A DNA stretch of 64,000 nt from UBA1163 sp049513055 (GTDB taxonomy: Bacteria > Desulfobacterota > BSN033 > UBA1163), in the NCBI GenBank assembly GCA_049513055.1, contig JBEKWN010000026.1:5993-69992 (forward strand), written 5' to 3'. Positions 27,425-36,077 of this stretch are shown here, piece after piece (position 1 is the first letter of the stretch; each line of letters starts with the position of its first letter). The position numbers and the translations under genes are program-made. The notes under the pieces were generated by a model. The model made no database searches and was not told where the DNA came from. It saw nothing but the letters and a program-made list of their open reading frames with translations.

Positions 27425-28741
27425 ATGGAAAGGTGGGAGAAAAGGATTTTTGTATTGGCAATGGTTTCTTTATTTTTAGTGTCGTCCTGGGCAGTTGCTT
27501 TTGCGCAGGAGATTAAGATCGGGGTGATCGGCCCAATGAAATTTGTGCAGGGCCAGGGCCATTGGAACGGGGCGACCATGGCTGCCGATGAGATTAACGC
27601 CAAGGGGGGCATACAGGTTGGCAGCAAAAAGATGAAAATCAAGCTTATTCAGTCAGATTCCAATGAATTCCTGAACGTTACCGATGCCACCAACGCCATG
27701 GAGCGTTTAATGACTCAGGACAAAGTGGATTTCGTTCTTGGTGGTTTCCGAACCGAGGCTGTCCTGGCCATGCAGGACATTGCCATGGACCACAAAAAAA
27801 TCTTTATCGGCTGTGGGGCTGCTCATCCTGAGCTCTGTGAGCGGGTGGCCAAGAACTACAACACCTACAAATATTTTTTCCGGGGCACCCCTTTCAATTC
27901 CACATTCCTTGTCAGAACGGCCTTCATCCATTTGGGCACTGTTGGAGCCGTTTTGAAACAATCCTTGAACATACCCAAAATAAAAGTCGCTATCGTCATG
28001 GAAAAGGCCCTGTGGGCAGATCCGATGATCCCGGCGGCCGAGGCCACCATCCCTAAGATGGGTATGGAGATAGCAGGTATTTGGAGACCCTCTCCGGTTG
28101 CCACGGACGTCACCGCCGAACTGTCCGCCATCCAGCGTGCAGAGGCCAATATCATATTCGAAATCTTTTCCTCATCCGTGGGGATTCCGTTTTCCAGACA
28201 GGCGGGCGAACTCAAGATCCCGGCCTTTCAGGTCGGCATCAATGTGGAGGCCCAGAAGGAGGGCTTCTGGCAGGCCACCCAGGGGATGGGTAACTACGTG
28301 ATGACCTCGAATACCTATGCCCGTAGCGTTGAGCAAAATGAACTCACAAAGCCATTTGTTGAGGGCTATATAAAAAGATTCGGCGAGGTGCCGACCTACA
28401 CCGCGGATACCTACGCCGCTATTGTCTACGGGCTTGCGCCGAGCATTGAGCAGGCCGGAACCCTCGATTCTGACAAGATTGTATCCATCCTGGAGGAGCG
28501 TGTGTACAAGGTTCCTTCCGGCACCGTAAAATATATGAAGACTGCCGATGGGAAACCTCTCCATGACCTAACATGGGGACCGGGGTTCCTGACCGGTCTT
28601 GCTACTCAATGGCAGGATGATAAGATAGCAGGTGTCTGGCCCTACAAGTGGAAGGCCACTCCAGAGGCACCCGAGGTCACCTACAAGGGAATCGTTCCCA
28701 TAAAGTTACCGCCTTGGATGATCGAAAAGTATAAGAAATAA
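27425..28741 (+). CDS. Importer B periplasmic substrate-binding protein (LivK type)
   Basis: This 438-residue exported protein has a signal peptide (basic KR, hydrophobic FVLAMVSLFLVSSWAVAFA, cleavage near residue 28) and a type I binding fold. It begins IKIGVIGPMKFVQGQGHWNGA and has the aromatic-rich C-terminus typical of HAAT binding proteins from acid-degrading bacteria. AGGAGG precedes the start. It heads importer B. It differs clearly from the binding proteins of importers A, C and D, so the ligands are likely to differ. Confidence 0.87.
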   Translation: MERWEKRIFVLAMVSLFLVSSWAVAFAQEIKIGVIGPMKFVQGQGHWNGATMAADEINAKGGIQVGSKKMKIKLIQSDSNEFLNVTDATNAMERLMTQDKVDFVLGGFRTEAVLAMQDIAMDHKKIFIGCGAAHPELCERVAKNYNTYKYFFRGTPFNSTFLVRTAFIHLGTVGAVLKQSLNIPKIKVAIVMEKALWADPMIPAAEATIPKMGMEIAGIWRPSPVATDVTAELSAIQRAEANIIFEIFSSSVGIPFSRQAGELKIPAFQVGINVEAQKEGFWQATQGMGNYVMTSNTYARSVEQNELTKPFVEGYIKRFGEVPTYTADTYAAIVYGLAPSIEQAGTLDSDKIVSILEERVYKVPSGTVKYMKTADGKPLHDLTWGPGFLTGLATQWQDDKIAGVWPYKWKATPEAPEVTYKGIVPIKLPPWMIEKYKK

Positions 28742-28789
28742 TTTATCCGCTGTGGTGCGCCCGCCCCCTTTTCGGGACGTTGATGGAAA

Positions 28790-28827
28790 TTCCCCTAATC
28801 CCTCTTTACAAAGGGGGGTTAGGGGAA
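28790..28827 (+). repeat. Hairpin between binding protein B and livH
   Basis: TTCCCCTAA (28790-28798) pairs with TTAGGGGAA (28819-28827), with inner CCC/GGG pairs and a TTTACAAA loop. It belongs to a common AATTCCCC...GGGG intergenic repeat type and may also reduce read-through into livH. CGGACACGTT is repeated at 28852-28880. Confidence 0.6.
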
Positions 28828-28902
28828 TTAGAATTTGTTTTGAATTTATGCGGACACGTTGAACGGACACGGACACGTTATTTCTTAAACAATGAGGTCA
28901 TC

Positions 28903-29778
28903 ATGGCGCTCGTAATAGACATCATCATAGGCGGTCTCATTAATGGGAGCACATTTGCTCTTCTCGCTATTGGGTTTTCACTTATCTTCGGCGTAGCCCG
29001 TATCGTTAACTTCGCTCATACCGCCTTCTACATGTTGGCTGCCTACTGTATCTATATCATTACCCAAAAAATGGGCCTTCATCCCGTTTGGGGCATGCTC
29101 GCAGCCATTGTTCTGGTCACCCTGTTGGGCATGCTCTCCTATAAAGCTCTGATCAACCCTATCCGAGAGCATGAAGGTGCCGTACTGATAGCGACCATCG
29201 CCCTGGCGATGATCTTTCAGGAAATTATGACTCTGATATTCACGGGCACCTTTTTGAGTGTGCCCGCACTCATCAAGGGGTATTTTATCCTCTTGGGGGT
29301 AAAGGTCTTTTATCAACAGCTCCTGACCTTCTGCGCCGCCTTGTTCATTTTGGCGGTGCTTTGGGTCTTCCTGATGAGAACGAACTTGGGCCTGGCCATT
29401 CGATCCACTGCTCAAGATAGAGAAGTGGCCAACCTCATGGGGATCAACGAGGCCCGGGTGGCCATGATGACCATGGGGCTCTCCGTTGGGCTAGCCGGAT
29501 TCACAGGCGCCATCGTCGTACCCCTCACCGTACTTGAACCACAGATGTGGGGGGCCCCGCTGGTCATGATGATGGCTGTCGTCGTATTAGGCGGGCTTGG
29601 CAGTCTCAAGGGCAGCTTCATTGCGGCATACATCCTGGGCTTTGCAGAAGCATTGGTGGTCTTTCTGGCTCCCATGGGTGCCTATCTGAAGGGTTCAGTG
29701 GCCCTCTCCATTATGATTCTGGTATTGCTCATACGTCCGGAAGGCCTCTTTGGCGTGTACTTCGAGGAAGAAAGGTAG
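28903..29778 (+). CDS. livH: HAAT-type ABC importer B, permease LivH
   Basis: The ATG at 28903 gives a 291-residue LivH beginning MALVIDIIIGGLINGSTFAL, the family-typical start. An earlier in-frame ATG would add residues encoded by the upstream hairpin repeat. It has NFAHTAFYM in the NFAHG position and a C-terminal VVVLGGLGSLKGSF coupling motif. The stop codon abuts TIR repeat copy 3. It partners with the damaged livM that follows. Confidence 0.9.
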   Translation: MALVIDIIIGGLINGSTFALLAIGFSLIFGVARIVNFAHTAFYMLAAYCIYIITQKMGLHPVWGMLAAIVLVTLLGMLSYKALINPIREHEGAVLIATIALAMIFQEIMTLIFTGTFLSVPALIKGYFILLGVKVFYQQLLTFCAALFILAVLWVFLMRTNLGLAIRSTAQDREVANLMGINEARVAMMTMGLSVGLAGFTGAIVVPLTVLEPQMWGAPLVMMMAVVVLGGLGSLKGSFIAAYILGFAEALVVFLAPMGAYLKGSVALSIMILVLLIRPEGLFGVYFEEER

Positions 29779-29905
29779 ACCCCGTTAGAAGACCTTTCGC
29801 CCTTCTAACGGGAGGGTTCACACGGGCTTTAAACCCCGTGCAATTTGCTCTAAAAGGAATGTTATTTTAATCCCCGCTATAAGCAGCGGGGCTTTCTAAC
29901 GGGGT
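29779..29905 (+). repeat. TIR repeat element, copy 3 (127 bp, composite)
   Basis: It starts ACCCCGTTAGAA directly after the livH stop and ends TTTCTAACGGGGT four bases before the livM ATG. A nested perfect hairpin, CCCGTTAGAA...TTCTAACGGG (29780-29812), and a second, CACGGG...CCCCGTG, make this copy look like one element inserted in or fused with another. Its GGGGTAG end may serve as the ribosome site of livM. Confidence 0.8.
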
Positions 29906-29909
29906 AGAC

Positions 29910-30867
29910 ATGGACCTCATTCTGTTTTATTTAAGAAAACTGTTTACCGTAGTCAGAAACGAAGTGCTTGTTCTCCCATCCCGTGTCGTCGTCATGCTCT
30001 TCTTTCTCTTTCTGCTCCTCTTGCCGGTGTTTACCAAAGATATCTATCTCCTGCGTATCTTTACTCTTACCAGTATCTTTGCCATATTCGCTGCGAGTTG
30101 GGATCTGCTTTCCGGCTTTACCGGCCAGATGAATTTCGGGCATGCCCTCTTCTTCGGAGTGGGGGCCTACGGCGCAGCTTTGCTCAATCTGCATGCGAGT
30201 ATCCCTCCATGGGCCAGCGTTCCCCTTGGCGCGTTATGTGCAGTTTTGGCAGGCCTTATCATAGGGATACCATGCCTCAGGCTCAGGAGAGTTGGGGATT
30301 TCAGGGATTGTTCGACTGACTCAGACTCGGGTCGCTGATTACTACACCGTCGCCATCGTGATGCTCGGCCTGTGCACCATCATGTGGAAGATAACCGATT
30401 CCAATATCGGCATTATTTTCCATGCCATCCGGGAGGATGAAGTGGCTGTCAGGGCCGCCGGAGTCAACACGACACGTTACAAACTTTTGGCCTTCAGCCT
30501 CAGCGGTTTTTTTGCCGGGATATCCGGGGGGCTCTATGCTCATTTTATGAGGATTGCAGGCCCCTCAACCCTCGACTTGTTCTTGTCTTTCTCGGTGGTC
30601 ATATACGCCATCTTCGGTGGGATCGTGACCATCTATGGCCCGGTCGGCGCGGTCTTCATCCTTTTTCCCTTGCTGGAGTTTCTCCGCATCGTGCAAGACT
30701 ACCGAACATTGCTGTTCGCAGTTGTGGTGCTATTGATACTTCTCTACATGCCTGATGGGCTTTTTCATTGGCTGCGGGACAAGATAGAAAAGGAGTGTCC
30801 CAGGTGCAAAATCAGGAATATCGCCACGCGTAATACATGCCGTATATGTACGGCGCCGTTGGACTAG
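29910..30867 (+). pseudogene. livM: Importer B permease livM, broken by an internal deletion
   Basis: The N-terminal part (29910 to about 30290) is a good LivM with SGFTGQMNFGHALF and reaches IPCLRLR. The C-terminal part resumes in another frame at ELGISGIVRL (about 30288 on) and continues normally through RYKLLAFSLSGFFAG. The conserved GPYLAIATLGF segment and about 25-40 residues between them are missing, so the gene is out of frame. The C-terminus ends in a zinc-ribbon-like CX2CX10CX2C (CPRC...CRIC), unusual for LivM. It is either a true deletion or an assembly error. Confidence 0.8.
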
Positions 30868-30980
30868 GAATATTTTGAGAGATTCTCGATGCTGGATCCT
30901 GGATACTCGATAAAGACATCACTTCATGTTGGATATCAGGCGTCATATGTGGGAACAAAACAAAGCAGGAGGATAAGGAA

Positions 30981-32690
30981 ATGAACGCAAAGGAAGCCTA
31001 TGCTGCAAAACCCTGGTTGAAGCACTATCCCGAGGGTGTCTCTGACACTGTGGACATACCCACCATATCCGTTCCTGACCTCTTTGATCAGGTCGTGAAG
31101 AAATACGGCAATAAGACTGCGTTGATTTTTTACGGAAATAAGATCAGCTATGCAAAGCTGAAAGATCTGATCGACCGTTTTGCTACAGCCTTAGCCGATT
31201 TAGGAGTAAAGAAGGGTGACACCGTTGCCCTCTATCTCCTGAACTGCCCGCAATACGTCATCGCCTACTTCGCGGCCTTGAAAATCGGTGCGAAAGTCAC
31301 CCCCATCAGCCCCGTTTACACCAGTCATGAAATAAAGCATCAACTCCAGGACAGCGATGCGACGACCGTGGTCTGTCAGGATATTCTGTACGACAATGTA
31401 GAGAAGACCGGCATTGCCATGAAGAATGTCATCCTTACCAGCATTGCCGATTACTTGCCCACGCTCAAAAGGCTTTTAGGCAAGGGGGCCCTGGGAAAAG
31501 TCTATTCGGAAATGAAGGTTCCTACCCCCACGCACAGGGAACAGGCTGGCCTCCTTCAATTTCAGGACCTCATAAAGAAATACCCGCCTCAGCCTCCCAA
31601 AGTAACGATCGACCCGGTGAGGGACATCGCAGCTCTTCCCTACACGGGGGGCACCACAGGGCTTCCCAAGGCAGCTATCCTCACCCACGCCAATATGGTC
31701 GCCTTGCAGGCTCAGGCAAAAACATTCTGGCCTTTCTTTGAAGAAGGCAACGAATTGGTCATGGCCTTTTTGCCCTTTTTCCACATCTATGGTCAGGTCG
31801 TCGTGATGCTCTCAAGTCTTGCTCAGGGCTTCACAATGGTCCTATTCACCACACCTGATATAGACGACATCCTATCAGCCATGGAAAGATATCAGGCATC
31901 CGGATTCTATGGTGTGCCCACCATGTTTGAATACCTCAAGGAATATGAAAAAACAGACAGGGTCAATTGGAAGCGGCTCAAGCTGATCGCCTGTGGTGCA
32001 GATACCCTTCATGAATCGACCATTGAAGCATGGGAGAGAAGGACCGGGTCAAAGATCTTCGAGGGGTATGGGATGACCGAGACCACTGCCATGAGCCACG
32101 GTAGCCCTTATCAAAGGCCCAAAAGGGGTTCTTTCGGAGTGCCCCTGCCCGGTATGAAGGCCGCCATTATCGAATACGAAGGCACGGGTTTCTTGCCGCC
32201 CGGTGAGGTTGGGGAATTGATTCTGAACGGGCCGAACATTATGCAAGGCTATTGGAAAAGGGAGGAGGAAACCCGGGAGGCATTGATCGACATTGACGGA
32301 GAGAAGTGGCTCAGAACCGGAGATCTTGTCAACATGGATGAGGAAGGTTATTTCCACTTCTTTGACCGCAAACGGGATCTTATTAAGTACAAGGGATATT
32401 CGGTCTTCGCCAGACATGTCGAAGAGGTTCTTTACCAGCATCCTCAAATCAAGGCTGCTGGCGTCGTGGGAGTGCCCGACCCAAAAGTGGGTAGTCTGAT
32501 CAAGGCCTATGTGGTCCTGGAAAGCGAAGCCCGGGGTAAAATTTCTGAAGAGGAAATTATTAACTTCTGTAAAGAAAATCTCGCCCACTACAAAGTTCCC
32601 AAGATTATCGAATTCAGGGGCGAGCTCCCGAAGACGGACGTAGGAAAAGTTTCGCGCAGGGAGTTGAGAGAAGAGGGTGAAGAGCGCTGA
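30981..32690 (+). CDS. AMP-forming acyl-CoA ligase inside importer B operon
   Basis: This 569-residue ANL ligase has the P-loop YTGGTTGLPKAAIL, in which the usual glycine after PK is alanine. It also has EGYGMTETTA, GDLVNMDEEGYFHFFDRKRD and a C-terminal TDVGKVSRR lysine. The KYKGYSVFARHVEEVL segment differs from the usual GGYNVYPREIEE. It lies between livM and livG with AGGAGG at its start, so the acid carried by importer B is probably activated by this enzyme (inference from position). Confidence 0.9.
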   Translation: MNAKEAYAAKPWLKHYPEGVSDTVDIPTISVPDLFDQVVKKYGNKTALIFYGNKISYAKLKDLIDRFATALADLGVKKGDTVALYLLNCPQYVIAYFAALKIGAKVTPISPVYTSHEIKHQLQDSDATTVVCQDILYDNVEKTGIAMKNVILTSIADYLPTLKRLLGKGALGKVYSEMKVPTPTHREQAGLLQFQDLIKKYPPQPPKVTIDPVRDIAALPYTGGTTGLPKAAILTHANMVALQAQAKTFWPFFEEGNELVMAFLPFFHIYGQVVVMLSSLAQGFTMVLFTTPDIDDILSAMERYQASGFYGVPTMFEYLKEYEKTDRVNWKRLKLIACGADTLHESTIEAWERRTGSKIFEGYGMTETTAMSHGSPYQRPKRGSFGVPLPGMKAAIIEYEGTGFLPPGEVGELILNGPNIMQGYWKREEETREALIDIDGEKWLRTGDLVNMDEEGYFHFFDRKRDLIKYKGYSVFARHVEEVLYQHPQIKAAGVVGVPDPKVGSLIKAYVVLESEARGKISEEEIINFCKENLAHYKVPKIIEFRGELPKTDVGKVSRRELREEGEER

Positions 32691-32691
32691 T

Positions 32692-33459
32692 ATGACCCAA
32701 TCCTTCCTTGAAATCAAAGGACTCACCAAAAACTTCGGCGGTCTCCGGGCAGTCAACGACATCGGCTTTTCCATGGAAAGGGATCAGATCCTAGGTCTGA
32801 TTGGTCCGAACGGCGCTGGCAAGACCACGCTGCTGCGGCTGATCACCGGCATTCTGAAACCGGATAACGGAAGCGTCCGTTTCATGGGAAAGGAAATCGT
32901 AGGCCGCAAGACCTGGAACATCGTCAATATGGGCATCGCCTGTACCTTCCAGAACATGAGACCTTTCCGGCGACTCCCTATCATCGCCAACGTCATGGTT
33001 TCCTGCCTTTCCCCACGTGCCATGAAGAGGGGAGAATGGGTCAAGCGGTTGGAGGCAAAGGCTATGGATGCCCTGGAATTCGCAGGCATTTCAGATATGG
33101 CGCGAGAAAAGGCCTCTACGCTTTCACAGGGTGACCTTAAAAGGCTGGAAGTGGCGCGGGCCGTGGCCACGGAGCCGGAATTGCTCCTCCTAGATGAGCC
33201 TTTCGGTGGGCTGAGTCCTGCTGAGACTGATCTCATGGCCAAATCCATCAAGCGCCTGCACAAGGGTGGCCGTTTTGGTCGATTGCACAGCGAAGGACCG
33301 GCCATGATCATCGTCGAACATAAGCTTCAATGGTTGATGAAGATCGTGGATCGTATTATTGTCTTGAATTTCGGGACCATCATTGCCAACGGAACGCCCG
33401 ATGAAATCATCAAAAATCCTCAAGTGATTGAGGCCTACCTCGGAGGAGGAGATATCTAG
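32692..33459 (+). CDS. livG: HAAT-type ABC importer B, ATPase LivG
   Basis: This 255-residue ATPase starts MTQSFLEIKGLTKNFGG at an ATG one base after the ligase stop; a GTG at 32677 is less likely. It has Walker A GPNGAGKTT, the signature LSQGDLKRLEVARA, Walker B LLLLDEPFGGLSP and the switch histidine in IIVEHKL. An insertion near HKGGRFGRLHSEGP before the switch region is not usual for LivG. It is coupled to livF two bases downstream. Confidence 0.92.
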   Translation: MTQSFLEIKGLTKNFGGLRAVNDIGFSMERDQILGLIGPNGAGKTTLLRLITGILKPDNGSVRFMGKEIVGRKTWNIVNMGIACTFQNMRPFRRLPIIANVMVSCLSPRAMKRGEWVKRLEAKAMDALEFAGISDMAREKASTLSQGDLKRLEVARAVATEPELLLLDEPFGGLSPAETDLMAKSIKRLHKGGRFGRLHSEGPAMIIVEHKLQWLMKIVDRIIVLNFGTIIANGTPDEIIKNPQVIEAYLGGGDI

Positions 33460-33461
33460 GC

Positions 33462-34211
33462 GTGCTGCTTGAAGTTGCCAATTTATCGGTTTGGTATGAC
33501 AAGGCCATGCTCATTAACAATTTGAGCATGGGTGTCGATGCAGGTGAACTGGTCAGCCTTGTGGGTCCCAATGGGGCTGGCAAATCGACCCTGCTAAGAG
33601 CCATCACCGGATTGGTAGCCTGGGAGAGGGAGCTTACGCGCAGGTCAGCCCATGGTGATATTATTCTTGAGGGTGCGGTAACCTTTGATGGAGAGCGAAT
33701 CGATCAGATACCTGCCCATGAAATCGTTAAGCGAGGTCTGACCCTTTGTCCAGAGAGGCGAAGGCCGTTCCGAGAGATGACGGCGATCGATAATCTCATG
33801 GCCGGGTCTTACCTGTTGAAGGACAAGGACGAAATTCGGGATAACTTAGACAAAGTATATCAACTGTTTCCCGTGCTACAGGATCGATCAAACCAGATCT
33901 CCGGGACACTCTCCGGCGGGGAGCAGCAGATGCTCGCCATTGGCAGGGCATTAATGTCTAAACCCAAACTGTTGTGCATTGATGAGCCCTCGACGGGCCT
34001 TGCCCCCATTTTGCGAGCAGAGGTATTTCAGAAGATCGGAGAGATCCACAAGTTAGGTATCACCGTCTTGCTCGTTGAACAGGACGTGAGCACGGTCTTC
34101 AAAATGACCTCCCGCAACTATGTCCTCTCCTCTGGAAAAATTATCGCCGAAGGAACCGGCGAGCAATTGCTTCAAAACGAGGTTCTTCGTAAAACGTACC
34201 TGGGGCTCTAG
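33462..34211 (+). CDS. livF: HAAT-type ABC importer B, ATPase LivF
   Basis: This 249-residue ATPase starts at GTG 33462, two bases after the livG stop, with GGAGGAGG in the livG end. It has Walker A GPNGAGKST, LSGGEQQML, Walker B LLCIDEPSTGLAP and LLVEQDV. An insert AWERELTRRSAHGD follows the Walker A helix and is longer than in importer A, C and D homologues. A TCTGCC-TCT-GGCAGA hairpin (34216-34230) follows the stop. Confidence 0.92.
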   Translation: MLLEVANLSVWYDKAMLINNLSMGVDAGELVSLVGPNGAGKSTLLRAITGLVAWERELTRRSAHGDIILEGAVTFDGERIDQIPAHEIVKRGLTLCPERRRPFREMTAIDNLMAGSYLLKDKDEIRDNLDKVYQLFPVLQDRSNQISGTLSGGEQQMLAIGRALMSKPKLLCIDEPSTGLAPILRAEVFQKIGEIHKLGITVLLVEQDVSTVFKMTSRNYVLSSGKIIAEGTGEQLLQNEVLRKTYLGL

Positions 34212-34300
34212 CGGGTCTGCCTCTGGCAGAGCTATTAGGGTACCCGAATATCTTCCGATGCCTTCTCCTTGACACACAACCGCTTCTCCTTGGAAAAAGA

Positions 34301-34328
34301 TTTACAATGTTGAACCTAATAATATGAT
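34301..34328 (+). promoter_or_regulatory. Promoter of the ligase/CoA-transferase unit
   Basis: TTTACA (34301-34306) and TATGAT (34323-34328) are 16 bp apart. The region matches the importer A promoter at 1620 well beyond the boxes (shared CCT.AATAATAT.ATACT.. and CATG downstream). Confidence 0.65.
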
Positions 34329-34478
34329 ACTCATCGATCTCATGGCTGGTTGGCTTCTGACGAACGTTGAAAAAGGGAAAGCGATCTTTATTTTCTAATT
34401 AATCTCGATACCATTGATCATGTTTGGCCGGAGGTCAAGGGATGAGTTTATTGAATAGGTAAAGGGTAAGGTGGGATC

Positions 34479-36008
34479 GTGAATATTTCCAACCTTCTCA
34501 TTGAGAACAGTGTACGAATGCCTGAGCATCCAGCCATTCGTTTCCTGGAACAAACAATCACCTATGAAGAATTAAACAGACAGGTGGATTGCTTGTCCCA
34601 TGGACTCGTTCGTGCGGGACTCCACCCCAGAGATACCTGCGTATTGATGATGCCTAACTCTATAGATTGGGCTATCGTTTACTATGCATTAGCTAAAGTT
34701 GGGGCTGTAGTTCTCCCAGTGAACTTCCTTTATAGAGTGGGAGAGCTTGAGCACATTTTTAAGGACTCTGGGGCACGGGCTTTCATCGGCCACAAAGACT
34801 ACTTGGAACACCCTCGTCTGGTTATGGAGCACCTCCAAAAGATGGATCTCCGCATCGCCCAAGGTGTATCGCAAGGCCAGGGATTCATATCCCTGGAGGA
34901 ACTCTTCATTGATGAAGGTGCATTTCATCCCTATCCAACCCGGGATGACGACACATGGGCCGTCATCTACACCAGTGGCACCACCGGCCATCCCAAAGGA
35001 GCTATGCTCACTCACTACAATCTGACAAACAACGCCATGACCGTGGCCAACATGCGTTCAACCGATCCCCATGACGTGGTTTTCGGCGTCCTACCTCTTT
35101 TCCACATCTATGGGCAGACAAGCGTGTTCAACTCTTCTATTTATCTGGGTTTGACCATCCGGCTGTGGCCCCACTTCAATGCTGAGGAGTTGTTTTCCGC
35201 TATCGAGGAGGAGAGCTCGATCTTGATCGCAGTACCCACCATTTTCAACCGCTTGGTGGAGTTAGCCGATGTTCGTCCGCCGAGGCGATCCAGGCTTCGG
35301 TTTTGTGTCTCAGGTGGTGCCTCTCTTCCATTGGAAGTGCTTCGCCGATTTGAGGATCGCTTCCATACCATCATCTATGAAGGATACGGACTTACCGAGT
35401 GCTCGCCAGTGTGTGTGGAAAACCCCTTCGGTCGACAAACCCGACCTGGATCCATTGGCCTTGCCATTCCGGGGTTTGAGGCACGTATCGTGAACGATCA
35501 GGATGAAGATGTCTCCATGGGAGCAGTAGGAGAACTCATTATCCGCGGACCCGGCGTAATGAAAGGATACCTTAACCAACCCGGAGCCACTGCCGAAACT
35601 CTCCGGGGAGGATGGTTACACACGGGCGACCTCGCCCGCATGGATGAGGAAAGATACATCTACATTGTGGACCGAAAGAAGGAAATGATCATCCGCGGAG
35701 GATATAATGTGTACCCACGAGAGATTGAGGAGATCCTTTACACCCATCCGGACGTGGTCGAAGCTGCAGTAGTGGGCGTTCCGCATCCCGATTTGGGGGA
35801 AGAAGTAACCGCAGTTGTTGTGCTTCGCCAAGGGGCTTGCGCTACACCAGAGGAGTTGAGTCAGTTCGTCAAGGAGCGGGTAGCACCCTATAAGTATCCA
35901 AGAAGCATCCAGCTGGTGAAGGAGCTACCCAAGAGCCATACTGGGAAGATCCTCAGAAAAATCCTTAGGGAAGAAGAGATGAAGAAAAGCTCCAATCGCC
36001 CAAGCTGA
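34479..36008 (+). CDS. AMP-forming acyl-CoA ligase
   Basis: This compact 509-residue ANL ligase resembles fatty-acid or benzoate/4-hydroxybenzoate-type ligases. It has the P-loop YTSGTTGHPKGAML, EGYGLTECSP, TGDLARMDEERYIYIVDRKKEMI, GGYNVYPREIEEIL and the C-terminal SHTGKILRK catalytic lysine. It starts at GTG 34479 after TAAGGTGGG. It is followed after 69 bp by the CoA-transferase, so two ways of CoA activation sit side by side. Confidence 0.9.
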   Translation: MNISNLLIENSVRMPEHPAIRFLEQTITYEELNRQVDCLSHGLVRAGLHPRDTCVLMMPNSIDWAIVYYALAKVGAVVLPVNFLYRVGELEHIFKDSGARAFIGHKDYLEHPRLVMEHLQKMDLRIAQGVSQGQGFISLEELFIDEGAFHPYPTRDDDTWAVIYTSGTTGHPKGAMLTHYNLTNNAMTVANMRSTDPHDVVFGVLPLFHIYGQTSVFNSSIYLGLTIRLWPHFNAEELFSAIEEESSILIAVPTIFNRLVELADVRPPRRSRLRFCVSGGASLPLEVLRRFEDRFHTIIYEGYGLTECSPVCVENPFGRQTRPGSIGLAIPGFEARIVNDQDEDVSMGAVGELIIRGPGVMKGYLNQPGATAETLRGGWLHTGDLARMDEERYIYIVDRKKEMIIRGGYNVYPREIEEILYTHPDVVEAAVVGVPHPDLGEEVTAVVVLRQGACATPEELSQFVKERVAPYKYPRSIQLVKELPKSHTGKILRKILREEEMKKSSNRPS

Positions 36009-36077
36009 TCCTCCCAAAAAAACTCACTTGAACTCTCATGTTTATTGTCAAGACGGCAAAGAATGTAGGAGGGAAGA

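Noticed and set aside
29910..30867. Two separate small membrane proteins instead of one broken livM
   Set aside because: The two parts are consecutive segments of one LivM family member, with only a central piece missing; the second has no ribosome site of its own.
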